NCBI GenBank assembly: GCA_039919885.1
Contig: JBDSEV010000022.1
Span: 1 to 64,000 of the forward strand
DNA length: 64,000 bases
Origin: JACMLD01 sp039919885
GTDB lineage: Bacteria; Bacteroidota; Bacteroidia; Chitinophagales; Chitinophagaceae
Direction: 5' to 3'
The notes under the pieces are model-generated. The model was given only the letters and a program-made list of their open reading frames with translations. It searched no databases and had not been told where the DNA came from. Shown here one piece after another: positions 44,884-54,167 of the stretch; position 1 is the first letter of the stretch, and each line of letters starts with the position of its first letter. Both the position numbers and the translations under genes were made by a program.

Positions 44884-45358
44884 TTGGAGGAAAAAATGAG
44901 GATAGACCAGCGTTTTCTGTCTTGTTTTCACTAAGGGTTTGCTTTTATTCGGTTGATTGATTTAATAGTAAACCGAGCCTGAAAATGATGAAAATACGGT
45001 GCGGCTTTAAACTACATCAATAGGGCATATTTGCGGCCAAACGGAGATCGGAAAATCCCACGCAAAGCAACGCGCAATCTTGTGTTTATCAGAGAACAAT
45101 TGTTCGCGCAAGCGCCAAAAAGTTAACCAGCACCGTTTAAATCGATTGACGACCAGTGATTTATATGTCAATTTTCTGCGTTTTCCATCCGTCGAACAAA
45201 TGAGGTTTAGTAAACGGCAAAATACGTCCGTTCATCGCGTATACAAACCAGTTCGTCTAAAACGGGTTCGCGCCTTTAGCATCTCTCGTATATGATAGTA
45301 GTTTTGCATCGCAGACAGTATAAATACTGTTTGCCATAAACCAGCAAACCTTACCCTC
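44884..45358 (+). other. Intergenic gap, promoter region of SdrD-B protein gene
   Basis: No gene is supported; the 71-codon frame at 45080-45295 is rich in basic residues without pattern. A 12-base palindrome GAACAATTGTTC lies at 45094-45105, about 255 bases before the next gene. A promoter is seen at 45275-45306. Confidence 0.45.
45275..45306 (+). promoter_or_regulatory. Promoter of SdrD-B protein gene (TTTA-N20-TAGTTTTG)
   Basis: The -7 box TAGTTTTG (45299-45306) matches TAnnTTTG exactly. Twenty bases before it TTTA (45275-45278) stands where TTTG is expected, one mismatch. Transcription would begin about 45313, some 45 bases before the ATG. Confidence 0.55.
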
Positions 45359-48300
45359 ATGAAACTAAAATTTTACTTAATCCGGACCATCCTGTTGCTT
45401 ACAGGAACAGTCGTTTTCCAGGCGATAGATGCCCAGGTTGCGGGCACGGTGTTCCGTGATATGAACGCGAACGGTATCCAGGACAACATCAACCCAACCG
45501 AGCCAGGTGAATATGGTGTAACTGTTAAAGCCTATAATGCAGCCAACAGTCTTATTGCAACAGCAACCACTGATGCGGCAGGCTTCTATAGCTTCAGCGC
45601 TGCCCAGGCGGCGGCGGGTACGGCGCTACGACTGGAGTTTTCAGCCAGCGCGGGCGATTATCCTTCCAGACGAGCTGCAGCGGACAGGAGTAATATCCAA
45701 TTTGTAATTGCTGGGCCCACTGCTAATAGTATAGACTATGCACTGGCAACAAAAAAGTTATTGTCAGATAATAGCAACCCTTTCGTTGCTACAACCGCGG
45801 CCACCAATGGCAACGCACTTGCAACCGGTGCGGGCAATGCGGGCGACAATGATAACCTGTACGTTTTTCCGTACGACTTAAGCGGCAACGGCGGCAGCAC
45901 GCGCAGAGCAAAGAATCAATATACTGGTTCTGTATTTGGCCTAGCCTGGCAGCGCGAGTCGCGCACATTGCTGATGGCGGCTTACCTGAAACGCCACGCG
46001 GGTTTTGGACCCGGTGGTATTGGCGCCATTTACCAGACGCAGATCAATCATAACGGTGAGCCCACAGCGCCGACGCTTTTACTGGATGTGAATGCGATGG
46101 GCATAAACGTGGGTACTGACCCGCGCGTAAACCCGCTGCCGGATGCTTCGGCAGATCCCAATACTGACCAGGGTGTATTTGCAGAAGTAGGGAAAAGAGG
46201 AATTGGGAGCATTGAACTGGCAGACAATGGCAGGGATTTGTACATCGTGAATATGTATGAAAATAAATTACACCGCATCAATATTGGTAACCCTTTAAAA
46301 ACTTCTTTCAGCAGCGCCGATGTTACAGGTACCTGGGCCATCCCAGATCCTGGTATTGCGGGAACGGCATGGCACCCGATGGCGCTAAAAACGCACGCCG
46401 GTAAAATGTATGTGGGTGGTATCTGCACCAGGGAAGTTACTACTGCTTATAATGTAGCCGATACAGCCAATTTAACGGGAGTTGTATATGAAATTAATAT
46501 CAAATCAGCCAGCCCGGTTTTCACAGAAGTAATGCGTTTCCCGATAACCCACCGTCGGGGCTTTACGAACGCGGATTTCCGCTATGAAAACAGGAATAAT
46601 TACTGGAGCGCGTGGCAGAACAACGGCGACATTTCGATAGGTGGTCCGTTGCGTTCAGATTTACTGGGTTCATTACTGGGTGGTAATGCAACCGGAATTT
46701 ACTATTCACAACCGCTTTTCAGTAGTATTGAATTTGACGTGGATGGTTCTATGGTAATTGCTTTGCGTGACCGGTTTGGTGACCAGGGGGGCTACGCTAA
46801 TTATTTTGAAACTGGTAATGTACCGGGCGAAACCTACCGGGTACTTTCTTCCGGAGAGATGATGCGCGCTGGTAAAACCAATACGGGCTGGATGCTGGAA
46901 AAAAATGCTACGGTATCTAGTGGCGGTATCACAACGGCTACACCTGGTCTGGCAGATAACAACCCGCTTGGGCTGGGGTCGTTTCTTGCTTTTTTGGGTT
47001 CACCATGGGGTGGAAGTTATGGCCCCGGTGGTAAGTATTATTATTACAACCAGAACTTTACCAATACGGGTGTACCTGCGGCGTTTGCGGGCAGCACCAA
47101 TACGGGCCATTACCTAAAAACAAACGGTGGACTGGCGCTGTTGCCAGGCTTTAATGAAATCATGACAACTGCTATCGACCCGATGAGCCAGTCGTTTACC
47201 AACGGATTATTAAAAAATTATAACCTGGGCGCCGATGCGGGAAATATGGCAGGCAGAATGGCATTAATAGCATCCGCAAGCGGCGACCCGTCCAATATGG
47301 GTAAGGCGGCTGCGCTGGGAGACCTGGAGCTGCTGCTGGATGCGCAATCCGTAGAAATCGGTAACCGGGTATGGAATGATATTAATGGAAATGGCAGACA
47401 GGATGCGGATGAACCGGGTATTGCAAACGTGGAAGTGGTATTAAGAAGTCCGGGTGACGATGGCGTGTACAATAACGGAGATGACCAGACCTGGACCGTG
47501 ACAACCGACGCAAATGGCAACTATTATTTTGATGGAAGTTTTGTAAACGATGATCGTCGTCCGGCATCATGGATTGGCGTTAGTAATACCAACTCCGGTA
47601 TATTGCCCGGGTTTGAATACAAAGTGGAAATTAATCCGCAATCATCCATCACCGGTTTGTTGCTGACTGCTGCACATGCCAGTGCCGATGAGATTGACAA
47701 TGATGGTACCTACGACATCACCCGCGCGCAATACATCATCAACCCGGGTGGTTCCGCAGCACCCAACAGCAGTTTTGAAAATAATTATAATATCGATTTT
47801 GGTTTTAGCAACAACAGCCTGCTTTCTGTAAATAAAATTGAGTTAACTGCCACCCTTGTAAACAGCGATGTAAAATTGCAGTGGAATACTTTTGATGAGT
47901 TGAATGTGCGCACCTACACGGTTGAAAGAAGCACGGACAACAGGCAGTTCAGCAGCATTGGGTTTGCCGTTTCGAAAGGCAATGGTAGTTTCACTTACCA
48001 GTCTGTTGATAACATCGAAAAATTGGGCGCCGTAAAAATGTATTACCGCGTTAAAATAGTTGACACCAATGGCCGTGTTAAGTATTCTGCTACCGTATCG
48101 GTAAACAGTAAGCTGGCAACAGGTGTAATGGTTACGCCTAACCCATTTATTTCTTTTATACAGGTACAGGCCCGTGCAGATAAAAACGGCACCGGCAGCC
48201 TGCGCATTGTAAATGCCGGCGGGCAGGTAATCTACAATAGGAATGTACAGCTGGTGAAAGGACAAAACAGCTTTACCATAGACGGTTTGGAAAATACTGC

Positions 48301-48370
48301 ACGGGGCATGTATTATTTTGAACTGGAAGCTGCTGGAACAGTTGCAAGGGAAAAAATAATGAAACAATAA
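45359..48370 (+). CDS. SdrD B-like domain protein with T9SS type A sorting tail
   Basis: A 1003-residue surface or secreted protein. A signal peptide ends near AIDAQ; residues about 26-105 and 665-745 are SdrD B-like (CnaB-type) domains, recognised by FRDMNANGIQD and WNDINGNGRQD. Between them lies a long strand-rich region (about 150-640) that looks like a propeller-type fold with many Gly-Asn turns. A further beta-sandwich follows near 820-915, and the last ~80 residues, from VTPNPFISFIQV, form the Por secretion (TIGR04183-type) sorting domain used by type IX secretion. The molecule probably binds calcium through the Asp/Asn-rich repeats. Target unknown. It has its own promoter and terminator. 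Confidence 0.9.
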   Translation: MKLKFYLIRTILLLTGTVVFQAIDAQVAGTVFRDMNANGIQDNINPTEPGEYGVTVKAYNAANSLIATATTDAAGFYSFSAAQAAAGTALRLEFSASAGDYPSRRAAADRSNIQFVIAGPTANSIDYALATKKLLSDNSNPFVATTAATNGNALATGAGNAGDNDNLYVFPYDLSGNGGSTRRAKNQYTGSVFGLAWQRESRTLLMAAYLKRHAGFGPGGIGAIYQTQINHNGEPTAPTLLLDVNAMGINVGTDPRVNPLPDASADPNTDQGVFAEVGKRGIGSIELADNGRDLYIVNMYENKLHRINIGNPLKTSFSSADVTGTWAIPDPGIAGTAWHPMALKTHAGKMYVGGICTREVTTAYNVADTANLTGVVYEINIKSASPVFTEVMRFPITHRRGFTNADFRYENRNNYWSAWQNNGDISIGGPLRSDLLGSLLGGNATGIYYSQPLFSSIEFDVDGSMVIALRDRFGDQGGYANYFETGNVPGETYRVLSSGEMMRAGKTNTGWMLEKNATVSSGGITTATPGLADNNPLGLGSFLAFLGSPWGGSYGPGGKYYYYNQNFTNTGVPAAFAGSTNTGHYLKTNGGLALLPGFNEIMTTAIDPMSQSFTNGLLKNYNLGADAGNMAGRMALIASASGDPSNMGKAAALGDLELLLDAQSVEIGNRVWNDINGNGRQDADEPGIANVEVVLRSPGDDGVYNNGDDQTWTVTTDANGNYYFDGSFVNDDRRPASWIGVSNTNSGILPGFEYKVEINPQSSITGLLLTAAHASADEIDNDGTYDITRAQYIINPGGSAAPNSSFENNYNIDFGFSNNSLLSVNKIELTATLVNSDVKLQWNTFDELNVRTYTVERSTDNRQFSSIGFAVSKGNGSFTYQSVDNIEKLGAVKMYYRVKIVDTNGRVKYSATVSVNSKLATGVMVTPNPFISFIQVQARADKNGTGSLRIVNAGGQVIYNRNVQLVKGQNSFTIDGLENTARGMYYFELEAAGTVAREKIMKQ

Positions 48371-48412
48371 TTTTTTAATACCCGCCAACCAGTCCGTACC
48401 CGACTGGCAACA

Positions 48413-48446
48413 ACTGCACCTCCTGCAAAGGGGGTGTAGTTTTTTT
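48413..48446 (+). terminator. Intrinsic terminator after SdrD-B gene
   Basis: ACTGCACCTCC and GGGGGTGTAGT pair (two G-T pairs) around a short loop, followed by seven or more T residues at 48440-48446. It lies about 43 bases after the stop codon, before the convergent purC gene. Confidence 0.75.
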
Positions 48447-48505
48447 ATACTATTGCGTGGAGCAGGCAGATCATGCGGCAAGATGCAACAAGACTGCGGT
48501 GCCTG

Positions 48506-49432
48506 TTAGCTCAATTTATCCAGCGCAGCGGTGATACGATTGTATACCGCTTCATCGCTGAGCGGTTGCGGAACAAATTTTTCGCCAATCACTTTTTCAT
48601 ATAGTTCTATGTAGCGTTTGCTGATAGTATCAATCCATTCATCAGACATCGCCGGTACTGTTTGTCCGTGTTTGCCCATAAAATTATTCGCAATCAGCCA
48701 CTCGCGTACAAACTCTTTGCTAAGTTGTTGTTGTTTTTCTCCGCTCGCCTGTCTTTCTTCAAAACCGGCTGCATAAAAATAGCGCGAAGAATCGGGGGTA
48801 TGTATTTCGTCCATCAGGTAAATGGTATCGCCGATGCGGCCAAATTCATACTTGGTGTCCACCAGTATCAAACCTTGTTTCGCCGCTATCTGTTTTCCCT
48901 TTTCAAACAATTGCAGGGTGTACTGCTCCAGGACTTTCCATTCCGCTGCGGTGGCCAGCCCGGTAGCAATAATTTCTTCTTTGCTGATGTCTTCATCATG
49001 CCCTTCCGCCGCTTTGGTAGACGGAGTAATAATGGGGGAGGGGAAGTAATCGTTTTCTTTCATCCCCTCGGGCATGGTAATACCACACAATATTCGTTTT
49101 CCGCTGTTATAGGTTCTCCAGGCGTGCCCGGTAAGATTTCCCCTTACCACCATTTCTATTTTGTAGGGGATGCATTTTTTACCAATGGAAACAGTGGGTG
49201 CCGGCACTGCGGATAACCAATTGGGACAAATATCCGTGGTTGCTGCCAGCATATATGCAGCTATTTGATTCAACACCTGTCCTTTAAATGGTATCGGGTG
49301 GGGCAGTATTACATCGAATGCGGAAATACGGTCCGATGCAATCATTACCAGCCATTCGTCGTTGATGGTATATACGTCCCTGACTTTACCGCTGTAAAAT
49401 TTTGTTTGCTGCGGAAAACTAAATGTTGCCAT
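48506..49432 (-). CDS. purC: Phosphoribosylaminoimidazole-succinocarboxamide synthase
   Basis: A 308-residue SAICAR synthetase that joins CAIR and aspartate with ATP in purine synthesis. Landmarks are YSGKVRDVY near residue 13, ASDRISAFDVILPHPIP near 32, VVRGNLTGHAW near 95 and the LVDTKYEFGRIG segment near 195. The longer form, with extra residues compared with the ~237-residue E. coli enzyme, is common in Bacteroidota and yeast-like branches. It stands alone, facing away from the TonB receptor gene. Confidence 0.96.
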   Translation of the reverse strand: MATFSFPQQTKFYSGKVRDVYTINDEWLVMIASDRISAFDVILPHPIPFKGQVLNQIAAYMLAATTDICPNWLSAVPAPTVSIGKKCIPYKIEMVVRGNLTGHAWRTYNSGKRILCGITMPEGMKENDYFPSPIITPSTKAAEGHDEDISKEEIIATGLATAAEWKVLEQYTLQLFEKGKQIAAKQGLILVDTKYEFGRIGDTIYLMDEIHTPDSSRYFYAAGFEERQASGEKQQQLSKEFVREWLIANNFMGKHGQTVPAMSDEWIDTISKRYIELYEKVIGEKFVPQPLSDEAVYNRITAALDKLS

Positions 49433-49511
49433 GCCCCGAAATTACGGTCGGGCAGGCTACCGCAACGTTTAAAATATCAACAGCCTCTATGTATCTGTGT
49501 AAAATTAAATT

Positions 49512-49543
49512 TTTGTATTAAAAGATTACAAATTGTACTTTGG
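49512..49543 (+). promoter_or_regulatory. Promoter of TonB receptor operon (TTTG-N20-TACTTTGG)
   Basis: TTTG at 49512-49515, then twenty bases, then TACTTTGG at 49536-49543, close to the Bacteroidota -33/-7 consensus with one base less in the -7 box. Transcription would begin about 49550, 23 bases before the ATG at 49573. This also argues against the upstream GTG at 49540 as the start codon. Confidence 0.6.
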
Positions 49544-49572
49544 TGCTCAATAGATTCAATAAACACGCCATC

Positions 49573-52341
49573 ATGAAAAAACACCCCCGTTATCTTGCTC
49601 TATTGCTGATCGTTTTTACATTTACTATTACCGCCACTGCACAAACCGTTACCGTAACCGGGAATGTGAAAAACAGCAGTAACAAAGACGCGGTTCCTGC
49701 AGTATCTGTTACCATTAAAGGTTCTTCATCCGGCACATTTACCGATGAAAAAGGAGATTTCAAAGTTGTTACCGCGCAAAAACTTCCGATTACACTGATT
49801 ATCTCGTCCATTGGGTTTGAAACAAAAGAAATGCTGGTGACGTCGGCTTCCAGCCCGGTGCAGGTTGATTTTGTACCTGCTTCTTCATTGGGAACAGAAG
49901 TGGTGGTTTCTGCCAGCAGGGTGCCACAGCGTATCCTGGAGTCGCCGGTTTCTATTGAAAGAATAAGCGCGGCCAACATTCGTAATTCACCCGCGGCTTC
50001 GTATTATGATGTATTGGCGAATCTAAAGGGTGTAGATGTAGTTACGTCTTCACTTACGTTTAAAACGCCCAGTACCCGCGGTTTTAGCGCCAGCGGTAAT
50101 ACGCGGCTTAACCAGTTGGTGGATGGAATGGATAACCAGGCACCCGGACTCAATTTTTCCGTAGGCGGCGTGGTGGGGTTAACCGAACTGGATGTAGACA
50201 ATATAGAATTGCTGCCTGGTGCTTCCTCGGCTTTGTATGGCCCGGGTGGTATGACGGGCACCATCCTTATCAACAGTAAGAATCCTTTTAAATACCAGGG
50301 TCTTTCCTTCCAAATAAAAGAAGGGATCATGAATACGGACAGTCGTTTCAGGTCTTTGTCGCCTTACCACAACTGGTCGGTGAGATGGGCAGAAAAAGTC
50401 TCGGACCGGTTTGCTTTTAAAATAGGGATGGAACTGGTGGCCGCCAAAGACTGGCTGGGCTACGATAAAAGAAATTATTCCCGCACCGGAACGAACGGTA
50501 AAATAATTGATGGCGACCGGGCAACAGACCCTAACTACGATGGTATTAACACTTATGGCGATGAAACGACGATTGATATCCGCTCCAATGTTTTCCCGGG
50601 TATTGCGGCCAGCGCGCCTTTCCTCAAGGGGTTCCTGGATACGCTCAATGGCGGCAGGCCGATGAATGTGTCCCGTACCGGTTATAATGAAAACGAAGCA
50701 GTCAATCCGAATACCCTCAACTATAAATTGTCCGGAGCGCTTCACTATAAACTGTCAGCGAAAACAGAAGCCATCCTTGCTGGTCATTGGGGTACGGGCA
50801 GTACAGTGTATACCGGAAGCGAACGGTATAGCCTGAGGAACCTGAAAATTGGACAATATAAATTTGAGATCAATAATCCAAACTGGATGCTGCGGGCTTA
50901 TACCACGCAGGAAGATGCCGGAGAAAGTTACAATGCCACCGTTACTACGCGCCTGGTAAATGAAGCATGGAAGCCCAGCGGCGGTGCCACCGGTTGGTTC
51001 TCCCAATACTCGCAGGCCTACCTGGGAGCGCGTTTAAATGGAGCAACCGACTTTAACGCACAGACCGCTGCCCGTGCCGCTGCGGACGTTGGCAGGCCTT
51101 CGCCTACCAGCGACCAGTTTAGAACGTTGTTCGACCGGGTAAGGAGTGTACCCATTTCAAAAGGAGGCGGACTTTTCCTGGATAAAACCAATTTGTATAT
51201 GGTAGAAGGCCAGGCAAACCTGAGCCCGGTTACCAAAAATGTTGCTGATATTATCATCGGCGCCAACTATAAACGTTACCTCCTTAATAGTGAAGGCACG
51301 CTGTTTGCGGACAGCACCGGTAAAATTGGTATAAATGAATTTGGCGCATACATGCAGGCCAGCAGAAGTTTATTCAATGATGTGATTAAACTTTCATTGA
51401 GTGGCCGGTACGATAAGAACCAAAACTTTAAAGGACGCTTTACCCCGAGGGCTACCATGGTGGTAAAAGTTGCAGACAACAATAACATCCGTTTCAGTTA
51501 CCAGCAGGCGTACCGCTTTCCCAGTACACAACAACAATGGATTAATTTAAATATTGGTTCCAACACGCAGTTAATTGGAGGCAACAAAAGTTTCATCAGT
51601 TATTACAACCTGAAGACAACGCCAACGTATGAGCTAAGCGCCACATCGCCTACTACGGTAAATACAACGGCGTATGGTTTCCCGGATTCAAAACCAGAAT
51701 CGGTAACTACTTATGAAATGGGCTACAAAGGCCTGGTTGGGAAAAATTTACTGATTGATGCTTATGGCTACTACGGCGAATACAAAGATTTTATATACCG
51801 CACGCTGGTGATTCAGCCTACGAGTGGTAATGTAAATGATGTGGTAACGGCATTGGCCAACAATGTTCCGGCCAGCAATGTGGGTCGTATTTTTTCTGTG
51901 CCGGCCAATACCACTTCAAAAGTTAAAACCTATGGCTTTGGCCTTTCTATCGACTACCGGTTACCGCTGGGTTTTATTGTTAGTGGAAACGTTTCTTCGG
52001 ATAATTTAAAAGATGCGGGCGGGTTCAGGGCTTCTTTCAGCACGCCAAAATACAGAACTAATTTTTCCCTCGCCAACAATGGTTTTGGAAAGGGTAAAAG
52101 AATTGGATTCAATGTTACCTGGCGCTGGCAGGATTCGTTTTACTACGACGGCGACTTCGGCAACGGAGATATTCCTGCAATGCACACGCTCGATGCACAG
52201 GTCAGCTATAAAGTTCCCAATACAAAAGTGGGCCTTAAGCTCGGCGCCAATAACCTGCTGAATCAGTATTATGTAAATGCAATAGGCAATTCAATGGTGG
52301 GCGGTTTGTATTACGTGGCCTTTGCCTACAATGTATTTTAA
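49573..52341 (+). CDS. TonB-dependent receptor
   Basis: A 922-residue outer-membrane active transporter. The frame is open from 49540, but that lies in the promoter, so ATG 49573 (MKKHPRYL) is chosen. After a signal peptide (cleavage near TATAQ) comes a CarboxypepD_reg-like domain (about 23-105), then the plug with VVVSASRVPQRILESPVSIE and GASSALYGPGGMTGTILI near 210, and a barrel ending in the aromatic strand VAFAYNVF. It carries no SusD partner; the next gene, 25 bases on, is a fasciclin-domain lipoprotein. The ligand is unknown: the lack of SusD speaks against a standard glycan system and leaves siderophores, peptides or other ligands. Confidence 0.92.
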   Translation: MKKHPRYLALLLIVFTFTITATAQTVTVTGNVKNSSNKDAVPAVSVTIKGSSSGTFTDEKGDFKVVTAQKLPITLIISSIGFETKEMLVTSASSPVQVDFVPASSLGTEVVVSASRVPQRILESPVSIERISAANIRNSPAASYYDVLANLKGVDVVTSSLTFKTPSTRGFSASGNTRLNQLVDGMDNQAPGLNFSVGGVVGLTELDVDNIELLPGASSALYGPGGMTGTILINSKNPFKYQGLSFQIKEGIMNTDSRFRSLSPYHNWSVRWAEKVSDRFAFKIGMELVAAKDWLGYDKRNYSRTGTNGKIIDGDRATDPNYDGINTYGDETTIDIRSNVFPGIAASAPFLKGFLDTLNGGRPMNVSRTGYNENEAVNPNTLNYKLSGALHYKLSAKTEAILAGHWGTGSTVYTGSERYSLRNLKIGQYKFEINNPNWMLRAYTTQEDAGESYNATVTTRLVNEAWKPSGGATGWFSQYSQAYLGARLNGATDFNAQTAARAAADVGRPSPTSDQFRTLFDRVRSVPISKGGGLFLDKTNLYMVEGQANLSPVTKNVADIIIGANYKRYLLNSEGTLFADSTGKIGINEFGAYMQASRSLFNDVIKLSLSGRYDKNQNFKGRFTPRATMVVKVADNNNIRFSYQQAYRFPSTQQQWINLNIGSNTQLIGGNKSFISYYNLKTTPTYELSATSPTTVNTTAYGFPDSKPESVTTYEMGYKGLVGKNLLIDAYGYYGEYKDFIYRTLVIQPTSGNVNDVVTALANNVPASNVGRIFSVPANTTSKVKTYGFGLSIDYRLPLGFIVSGNVSSDNLKDAGGFRASFSTPKYRTNFSLANNGFGKGKRIGFNVTWRWQDSFYYDGDFGNGDIPAMHTLDAQVSYKVPNTKVGLKLGANNLLNQYYVNAIGNSMVGGLYYVAFAYNVF

Positions 52342-52366
52342 TAGTTAATTACCTCAAATCGTATTT

Positions 52367-53590
52367 ATGAATATTATCAAACATATACAACACAGTGGTC
52401 TCACTTTATTAGCACTGTTTATACTGTTTACTTCCTGCAACAAATTAAATACCGATCCTACGCCGATTGCCATACCAGGCAATCCTTCCGGTAGCACGCT
52501 GGCGCAGACACTGGCTGCCACTGCAAGCGACAGTTTGTACAACAGGCTTGTTATTCGTTCCGGTGTCTTAACGGCCACGCCAGCCACCATCACGGATGCG
52601 GGCCAGCGTTATACTATGTTTGTGCCGGATAACAATGTTATGAAAGCGTTTATCAACGCGCTTTCCGGGGGTGCGGTGCCGATTGGTTCGCCGGACGCGG
52701 TTTTTTCCGGTTTCATAACCGCCAATATTCCGGTGGCATCTGCGGCAGGCATTGTGAGTTATAATATTGTTCCGCAGGCATTGCCCACCAGCAGTTTCCC
52801 TACGAGTTTTCCCAATTTGCAATATCCTACTATTTTAAACCCGGCACCATCGCTTAGCGCATTGTTGCGCTTAACCACTTTTCCCAGTAAGCGCGGTGCA
52901 ATAACCTGGGTAAATAACGTTCCGCTGGCTGCTGCAGATGCCATTGCTTCCAACGGTATTATACACCATACTGCCGGAATTGCATTGCCACCTACCGCCA
53001 GTTTATGGAGTCGTATCAGTACCGACCCTGACATGACCTATTTTAAAGCCGCGGTACAGCGTGGCGACAGTGGTACCGCAGCTGCCAGTACGCTGCAGGC
53101 GGGTCTTGACAATATCGGCGCCAACCTCACCGTATTTGTTCCTTCGGATTCTGCGATGCGTGCGGCGCTCACTGGTTTGATTGCACAGGGACTGATTGCG
53201 CAGGGTGTTCCCGCAGGTATTGCGCTGGCGCAGGCGGGCGCACTGGCTGCAACGCCAGCGGTGTTCAGCAACCCGCTTTTATATACTGCGCTTACACCTA
53301 CGTTGGTAAAGGGGATTGCGGTGTACCATATTTTGGGTACCCGCGCTTTTACGGTTAACCTGCCCACTACTGCGGCCAGCTTTAAAACACTGCTCACCAG
53401 TGCGGTGCCCACACACCCGGGTGTAAGTATACAGGCAACTTTTACCGGGCCGGTAGTAACGGCAGCAACGGTAAAGGGTGTGGCCAATGCAACGCCTTCT
53501 ATAATTTTTATCAATTCGCAAAGCAGCAGCGATCAAAACGCTACCAATGGTGTGCTGCATAAAATTGACCAGGTACTTTTGCCGCAATAA
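52367..53590 (+). CDS. Fasciclin (FAS1) domain lipoprotein
   Basis: A 407-residue protein with a lipoprotein signal (LFTSC, Cys24). Two FAS1 domains are visible: about residues 45-210, with YTMFVPDNNVMKAF, and about 215-400, with LTVFVPSDSAMRAAL and a closing NGVLHKIDQVLLP. FAS1 domains act in adhesion and protein or polymer contact. The sequence is unusually rich in Ala and Pro. It starts 25 bases after the TonB receptor gene, so the two form an operon, and it may act as a surface ligand-binding partner where SusD would stand in other systems; that role is inference. Confidence 0.9.
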   Translation: MNIIKHIQHSGLTLLALFILFTSCNKLNTDPTPIAIPGNPSGSTLAQTLAATASDSLYNRLVIRSGVLTATPATITDAGQRYTMFVPDNNVMKAFINALSGGAVPIGSPDAVFSGFITANIPVASAAGIVSYNIVPQALPTSSFPTSFPNLQYPTILNPAPSLSALLRLTTFPSKRGAITWVNNVPLAAADAIASNGIIHHTAGIALPPTASLWSRISTDPDMTYFKAAVQRGDSGTAAASTLQAGLDNIGANLTVFVPSDSAMRAALTGLIAQGLIAQGVPAGIALAQAGALAATPAVFSNPLLYTALTPTLVKGIAVYHILGTRAFTVNLPTTAASFKTLLTSAVPTHPGVSIQATFTGPVVTAATVKGVANATPSIIFINSQSSSDQNATNGVLHKIDQVLLPQ

Positions 53591-53670
53591 GAAAGAATTA
53601 CAGGTTCACCGATTTCGCGCGGAGCAGTTTCATGCAGGGAGGGGCGCAACATAAATAAAATCAATATAAA

Positions 53671-54000
53671 CAAGCACTCGTTGCAGCTCCGCGGCCGCGG
53701 CGGCCTGCGCCGGACCGCGCTGCAGATCAAACTAAAACAAATCAACTATAAATTAAATAAACGCGAACCCCTTCCGATAACAGCAGTCGCCGATAAGGTG
53801 TCTGAGCCGAATACTCGTTCTGGCAATAATGAACGAGATCACAAAACCAAGCAAGCACTAGTTCCGATGATACCAGTCGCTGCATAAGGCGCCTCAGCCG
53901 GTTCGATTCCGGCGGTAGCCGGATTGCGGAGCAAAGAAGCGGGTGCAGCGCCGTTGCAGCTCCGCCGCCCCGGCGGCCTGAGCCGGATACCCGTTCCGGA
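53671..54000 (+). repeat. Four degenerate GC-rich direct repeats (~45-bp core, 83-100 bp apart)
   Basis: The cores begin near 53683, 53783, 53873 and 53956. Each holds a CAG-[CT]-CG start, a GC-rich middle, a GCC-TG/TC-AGCCGG-like stretch and a close such as CGTTCCGG or CGATTCCGG. Copies 1 and 4 are closest in the first half, copies 2 and 3 in the stretch upstream of the core (TTCCGAT). CAAGCACT precedes copies 1 and 3. No open frame fits all four. They lie in a 577-base gap between convergent genes. Copy 3 contains a T-arm-like GCCGG-TTCGATT-CCGGC hairpin, but no tRNA can be built around it. Confidence 0.6.
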
Positions 54001-54167
54001 CACTTGCTTCAAATAAGAAAACCCCCGCCATGCATTGCCCAAGAGAATCCCTTCATCTCAACGCGTTGCCATTAAGTCAAAAACCAGGTTGTGCCGGGGT
54101 GTTGGCTGCGCAGCCAGCTGCTGCACCACGCATACAAGCAGTAGAATGAATATATTTTTTATACTGC
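54001..54167. other. Rest of the gap after the fasciclin gene
   Basis: The gap 53591-54167 has no supported gene; its middle is the repeat cluster. At 54103-54116 TGGCTGCGCAGCCA is a perfect 14-base palindrome that might form part of a terminator for the minus-strand operon ending at 54168, though no T-run follows. Confidence 0.35.

Noticed and set aside
45080..45295. 71-codon frame before the SdrD-B protein gene
   Set aside because: Basic, patternless product that runs up to the likely promoter of the next gene.
48662..49216. 184-codon plus-strand frame opposite purC
   Set aside because: purC on the minus strand has full-length similarity and all motifs, so this is a shadow frame.
53895..53915. 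T-arm-like hairpin with TTCGATT loop suggesting a tRNA gene
   Set aside because: No matching acceptor strand, D-arm or anticodon arm can be placed upstream; the segment is part of the degenerate repeat cluster.
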